A stretch of DNA of 7,332 nt from Solirubrobacteraceae bacterium (GTDB taxonomy: Bacteria > Actinomycetota > Thermoleophilia > Solirubrobacterales > Solirubrobacteraceae): contig JADGIB010000182.1 in the NCBI GenBank assembly GCA_019683665.1, positions 1 through 7,332 on the forward strand, given 5' to 3'. Of the stretch, positions 6,088 to 7,332 are shown in pieces. Position 1 is the stretch's first letter. Each line of letters opens with the position of its first letter. The notes under the pieces were generated by a model. It saw only the letters and a program-made list of their open reading frames with translations, searched no databases and had not been told where the DNA came from. The position numbers and the translations under genes are program-made.

Positions 6088-7265
6088 GCATCCCCGAGGT
6101 CGTGAGCGCCGACGCCCCGCTGCGGCGCGAGTTCCTGACCCACGTGCTGTCGAGCCTCGTCAGCACACCGAGCGTCAACCCGGGGGTCTTCGAGGCGGCG
6201 ATGGCCGCGCAGATCGCCGCCTGGATGGCGCCGACCGGCGCCCGGATCGAGCACGTCGAGTTCGCCCCGGGCCGTCCGTCGGTCGCGGCGGTGCTCGGCG
6301 ACGGCGATGGGCCGCGGCTCGTCCTCAACGGGCACATGGACACGGTCCCGGTCGACGACACGTCGCGCTGGGACAGCGACCCCTTCGAGCCGGTGATCCG
6401 CGACGGCTTCCTGTACGGGCGCGGCGCGTGCGACATGAAGGCCGGGCTGGCGGTGCAGATCGCCGTGGCCCACCACCTCGCCGCGCTGGGCGCGCTGCGA
6501 GGCTCGCTCGTCCTCCACTTCGCGGCCGGTGAGGAGTGTGGGGAGCCAGGGACGCTCTCGCTGCTGGAGGCCGGCTACCGAGGCGACTACGGGATCGTCA
6601 CCGAGCCCACGCAGGTCCAGGTGTCGGTGGCGACGCGCGGGATCGCCTACTACCGCATCCGGATCCGCGGACGCTCGATCCACGCGAGCCGGGCGCATCT
6701 CGGCATCAACCCGCTGCCGCGCCTGGCCCGCGTGCTCGACGCGGTCCAGGCCTACCACGATGAGGTCGCGGCCCGCCACCACTCCCTGCTGCCGGGCGGG
6801 TCGTGCACGCCAACCGTCGTACGGGGCGGCGTGAAGGAGAACGCGGTCGCCGACTGGGTCGAGCTGCTGCTCGACCGCCGCCTCCTCCCCGGCGAGACCG
6901 TCGAGGGGGAGATGGCCGACCTGCGCCGGCGCCTCGAGGCCCTAGGCGAGCGCGACCCCGACCTCGAGCTCTCGATCGAGGTCATGGGCTACTCGTTCGA
7001 GCCGGCCGAGATCCCGGCCGACTCGCGATTCGCGGGCCGCGTCGCGAGCCTGGCCGCCGAGCTCTGCGGGCGGTCCGGCGAGATCTGCGGCACCCCGTAC
7101 GGCAGCGACGTCCGCAACCTCGTCAACGACGCTGGGATCGAGGCGATCACGTTCGGCCCCGGCAATGTCGCCGAGTGCCACTGCGCGAACGAGCGCGTCG
7201 CGGTCGACGAGGTCGTCGACGCCGCAACGGTGATCGCCGCGGTCGCCCGTGAGATGCTTCGCTGA
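6084..7265 (+). CDS. M20 family metallohydrolase, ArgE/DapE-type amidohydrolase/deacylase
   Basis: This is a probable cytoplasmic two-zinc hydrolase that cleaves an amide bond next to a carboxylate, as acetylornithine deacetylase (ArgE) and succinyl-diaminopimelate desuccinylase (DapE) do. The 393 residues are of normal length, and every expected active-site residue is visible: H84 and D86 in NGHMDTVP, bridging D117 in GRGACDMKAG, general base E150 and ligand E151 in AAGEECGEPG, ligand E174 in IVTEPT, and the last metal histidine H366 in NVAECHCANERV. The lid/dimerisation domain (about 180-290) has GRSIHASRAHLGIN with H200, the histidine that reaches into the partner active site, and a typical lDRR segment (LLLDRRLLPGET). 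There is no signal peptide. The start at 6084 overlaps the hyuB stop. In this operon a role in lysine or arginine synthesis is unlikely. I infer that it acts on the linear product made by HyuAB, for example an N-acyl or N-carbamoyl amino acid. It could equally be a dipeptidase or carboxypeptidase, since M20 members are hard to separate by sequence. Confidence 0.92.
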   Translation: MSIPEVVSADAPLRREFLTHVLSSLVSTPSVNPGVFEAAMAAQIAAWMAPTGARIEHVEFAPGRPSVAAVLGDGDGPRLVLNGHMDTVPVDDTSRWDSDPFEPVIRDGFLYGRGACDMKAGLAVQIAVAHHLAALGALRGSLVLHFAAGEECGEPGTLSLLEAGYRGDYGIVTEPTQVQVSVATRGIAYYRIRIRGRSIHASRAHLGINPLPRLARVLDAVQAYHDEVAARHHSLLPGGSCTPTVVRGGVKENAVADWVELLLDRRLLPGETVEGEMADLRRRLEALGERDPDLELSIEVMGYSFEPAEIPADSRFAGRVASLAAELCGRSGEICGTPYGSDVRNLVNDAGIEAITFGPGNVAECHCANERVAVDEVVDAATVIAAVAREMLR

Positions 7266-7290
7266 CACCGACCTGCCGAGGGCAGCTGCA
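7266..7290. other. Short non-coding tail after the operon
   Basis: Only about 25 bases of apparently genuine sequence follow the last stop. A 5-base stem with a 3-base loop (7273-7285) is present but too short, and has no T run, so no terminator is called. Whether the operon continues beyond the edge cannot be seen. Confidence 0.5.
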
Positions 7291-7332
7291 TCGTGGGGGG
7301 GGGCCCCCCCCCCGGGGCGCCCCCCCCCGGGC
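7291..7332. other. Low-complexity right contig edge (probable artefact)
   Basis: The end of the window consists almost entirely of a G9 run (7295-7303) followed at once by C10 (7304-7313), then G4, CGC, a further C run and GGGC. This self-complementary poly-G/poly-C pattern mirrors the left edge and most likely reflects failed reads at a contig end, not a natural terminator. Confidence 0.7.

Noticed and set aside
7273..7285. CTGCC-GAG-GGCAG hairpin after the last gene as a terminator
   Set aside because: It has only five base pairs with a 3-base loop and no T run, and it lies next to the artefactual edge. Stems this short are expected by chance in such GC-rich DNA.

Overview
The window is a strongly GC-rich, densely coded bacterial fragment. 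Almost every third codon position is G or C, and there is heavy use of CTC, GTC, ATC and GCG codons. This fits a high-GC actinobacterium, perhaps Thermoleophilia/Solirubrobacterales-like, but a high-GC proteobacterium cannot be excluded because no taxonomic marker is present. Both ends (about 1-57 and 7291-7332) are homopolymer and palindromic G/C runs that look like assembly or sequencing artefacts at contig edges, not natural sequence.

Between them lies one plus-strand operon of five genes with almost no intergenic DNA. (1) 58-1044: the C-terminal two thirds of a twin-cassette, sugar-type (RbsA/XylG/MglA) ABC importer ATPase, cut by the left edge. (2) 1041-2153: its RbsC-type permease. (3) 2153-4225: a HyuA-type, ATP-dependent hydantoinase/oxoprolinase subunit. 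(4) 4231-6087: the partner HyuB-type subunit. (5) 6084-7265: an M20 metallohydrolase of the ArgE/DapE group. The junctions are ATGA, TGATG, a 5-base gap after a strong Shine-Dalgarno sequence, and ATGA, so the genes are probably co-transcribed and translationally coupled.

The simplest reading (inference) is an uptake-and-degradation module. The ABC importer brings in a small cyclic amide or related N-heterocycle. HyuAB uses ATP to open the ring, as in N-methylhydantoinase, 5-oxoprolinase and caprolactamase. The M20 enzyme then hydrolyses an amide-type bond in the linear product. The real substrate cannot be read from the sequence. The substrate-binding protein and any regulator are not in the window and are most likely upstream, beyond the left edge. 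No RNA gene, mobile element, CRISPR array or convincing terminator is visible.
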